This document shows, piece by piece, positions 62,485-64,000 of a stretch of 64,000 nt of DNA. Location of the stretch: the NCBI GenBank assembly GCA_002371265.1, contig DFGT01000039.1:62001-126000 (forward strand), read 5' to 3'. The number at the start of each line of letters is the position of its first letter. The first letter of the stretch is position 1. The translations under genes were made by a program, and so were the position numbers. Under the pieces are notes generated by a model, which was given only the letters and a program-made list of their open reading frames with translations, was not told the origin of the DNA and did not search any database. This DNA comes from Bacteroidales bacterium UBA3743 (GTDB taxonomy: Bacteria; Bacteroidota; Bacteroidia; Bacteroidales; Paludibacteraceae).

Positions 62485-63177
62485 TTACTCCCAGTTTCCT
62501 GCGTTGTTGTTTGGAGTCACGATGTCTCCCACCTTCAAACCAGGGTACTTGTCAGTCTTCTTAGCCTCGTCGCAAAGGTTTACGATTTCGCGGTGGTTCA
62601 AACCGTTCAAGTATACTGTGTATGGAGTTCTTGCCTCAAACAATGGCAAAGGAAGACCAGACTTTGTTGATTGAGTTACAGTGTCAAGCTCAAACTTTGC
62701 TCCTCCTGCGAATGGAACGAATGCAAGTGAATCAGGATTGAATCCAGCAGGGAAGATGCTTGTCAATACACTTACGTATGATGTATCACGCTTGAAGTTT
62801 GCTTTGAATGCCTCGAAATCAGTGATTCCACATGCAGCGGCTGAGTCAGCCAAGTTTTCTGCAATGAAGTGAAGAGCCTTCTGCTCTGTCAATCCCTTTG
62901 ACAACTGCTCATCTGTGATCTCTCCTTGCTTGTAGACTTGTGCTTTCTGACCATTCTTTACGAAATCAATTAGCTCATCAAAGCTACCTGCATAACGTCC
63001 GTTCTGATCCTTGTACTCGATCTGAGCCTTACGGATGTCGATCAAGCGAGCGATAATTGGTTTCTGACGTAAATCTCTCTGCTCTTGGAACTCAATAGGA
63101 GTGTTGATGCTGTCGTAGCACAACCAAATCAAGAAAAGTGATGCCAAAACAAGCATCGATGTGATTACATGCCTCAT
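62485..63177 (-). CDS. Conserved membrane-anchored protein of unknown function
   Basis: 230 residues. An N-terminal membrane segment (about 5-23) is followed by a helical region (QKPIIARLIDIRKAQIEYKDQNGRYAGSFDELIDFV) that recalls pseudopilin-type N-termini, then a soluble beta-rich domain. I recall such proteins as conserved hypotheticals in Bacteroidales, but no function. Ten bases upstream of the DUF3822 gene, so likely the first gene of that run. A TATTTTTG box lies at 63219-63226 on the minus strand. Confidence 0.72.
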   Translation of the reverse strand: MRHVITSMLVLASLFLIWLCYDSINTPIEFQEQRDLRQKPIIARLIDIRKAQIEYKDQNGRYAGSFDELIDFVKNGQKAQVYKQGEITDEQLSKGLTEQKALHFIAENLADSAAACGITDFEAFKANFKRDTSYVSVLTSIFPAGFNPDSLAFVPFAGGAKFELDTVTQSTKSGLPLPLFEARTPYTVYLNGLNHREIVNLCDEAKKTDKYPGLKVGDIVTPNNNAGNWE

Positions 63178-63275
63178 TTTTATAGTCTATTTTTTGTTTT
63201 TACTTTGTTATTGTTTTGCAAAAATAAAAATATTTAGAATTTTGCGTTGCAATTTTGCCTTTTTATTTGCAGTTT

Positions 63276-64000
63276 ATGGATTATAAATCGCTACAATCGC
63301 TAATTATTGCCAATATTGGCCACAAACCGACGCAACTTCAGCTGATGTGCGCACAGGCTTTGTCTCTCTTTATTTGCGCTGGAGAAGACCGTTCCGCATT
63401 TGTCCTCCGAGGGTATGCTGGTACGGGAAAAACTACAATTATCAGCTCGCTCATTAAGGCTCTGCGTTCTGTCCGTTATAATGTTGTGCTCCTTGCTCCG
63501 ACGGGAAGAGCGGCGAAAGTGTTGTCCGACTATTCTGGATTGCCTGCCTACACAATCCATAAGTGGATATATCAGATGGGGTCGGGGATAGATCGTATGG
63601 AGGTCAACGCAATTGCTCCCAACCGTTTCCGTGACACTCTTTTTGTTGTTGACGAGGCATCCATGATTAGTGATAAGACGATTGGTGATTCCACTGACTT
63701 GCTTTCCGATTTGGTGGAGTATGTCTATGAGGGTATCGGTTGCCAGCTCCTTCTTTGTGGTGATACAGCCCAGCTTCCTCCCGTCTTCCTTGATTATTCT
63801 CCCGCTCTTGATAATTCCACGCTCGAGCGACTTGGCTTGACCGTTTATGGCGGTGTGTTGACGGAGGTCGTCCGCCAGCAGTCGGATAGCGGAATCCTTG
63901 TCAATGCCACTATGTTACGTGATAAGATCAATGAAGGAATGTGTGATTTCGAGTTTCCTGAGTTTGATGTCGACGGTTATAAAGACATTTGTCATGCTGA
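63276..64000 (+). CDS. RecD-like superfamily I helicase, N-terminal part (cut by the right edge)
   Basis: The frame runs open from the ATG at 63276 to the edge (241 codons). Walker A GYAGTGKTT, the VLLAPTGRAAKVLS motif Ia, LFVVDEASMISD (Walker B) and CGDTAQLPPVF (motif III) are all present, in the AAA_30/RecD2 style used by Bacteroidota helicases. The missing C-terminal half should hold the UvrD_C2 part. Known role: 5'-3' DNA helicase in repair; no partner genes are adjacent. Confidence 0.88.
   Translation, partial: MDYKSLQSLIIANIGHKPTQLQLMCAQALSLFICAGEDRSAFVLRGYAGTGKTTIISSLIKALRSVRYNVVLLAPTGRAAKVLSDYSGLPAYTIHKWIYQMGSGIDRMEVNAIAPNRFRDTLFVVDEASMISDKTIGDSTDLLSDLVEYVYEGIGCQLLLCGDTAQLPPVFLDYSPALDNSTLERLGLTVYGGVLTEVVRQQSDSGILVNATMLRDKINEGMCDFEFPEFDVDGYKDICHA

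Overview
The window reads as a chromosomal segment of a Bacteroidota bacterium, most likely order Bacteroidales. Pointers are a SprA-type T9SS translocon gene directly behind ruvA, two secreted proteins with T9SS-like C-terminal tails, many lipoproteins, a riboswitch-led btuB-btuG-btuFCD cobalamin locus with the BtuG surface propeller known from gut Bacteroides, a recF-DUF721 pair, a DUF3822-rsmD pair, and many promoters of the Bacteroides type (TTTG, about 19 bases, TAnnTTTG). The species cannot be fixed from sequence alone. I found no rRNA, tRNA, CRISPR array, prophage or complete insertion sequence.

Layout. 1-6.6 kb (minus): start of sprA, ruvA, then meso-diaminopimelate dehydrogenase and NADP-glutamate dehydrogenase, each with its own terminator. 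6.6-13.6 kb (plus): a repeat-rich gap, a DoxX/MauE-like membrane protein, a tandem pair of TerB-like/J-domain membrane proteins, two lipoproteins and a small beta-barrel. 13.7-16.7 kb: phoH-recF-DUF721-thioesterase. 16.7-19.1 kb (minus): a RhuM-like gene broken by one stop codon, then an MltF-like transglycosylase. 19.2-25.1 kb (plus): two DUF3298-type lipoproteins, rsmG, pcm and a large C10 cysteine peptidase. 25.2-41.9 kb (minus): a lipoprotein, ybaK-sanA-yjbQ-chagasin genes, coaD and a calcium P-type ATPase, a BspA-type LRR gene bracketed by a 94 bp direct repeat, an Ig-like repeat protein with an OmpA/TSP3 protein, hemW, and prfB with a classic programmed +1 frameshift. 42-52 kb (plus): an orphan protein that may be a phage-type nuclease-associated domain, a TPR protein, the cobalamin locus, and a PIN-domain toxin-antitoxin pair. 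52-63 kb (mostly minus): fadD-like ligase, acpP-fabF-rnc, purN, pdxK-xseA-xseB-MORN, and a DUF3822-rsmD-folB run. The right edge holds the start of a RecD-like helicase.

How parts fit together. SprA is the outer-membrane T9SS channel, so the C10 peptidase and the Ig-repeat protein are plausible cargo. The cobalamin locus is a complete uptake route from cell surface to cytoplasm under one B12 riboswitch. Gdh and Ddh both fix ammonia by NADPH-dependent reductive amination, into glutamate and meso-DAP.

The most unusual feature is repeat biology. One dispersed element occurs at least five times in gaps. A GAGACG/CGTCTC palindrome recurs at several loci, expands into an array near 40.4 kb, and appears inside xseA as ten in-frame hexapeptide units. 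A further array abuts and seems to supply the end of folB.
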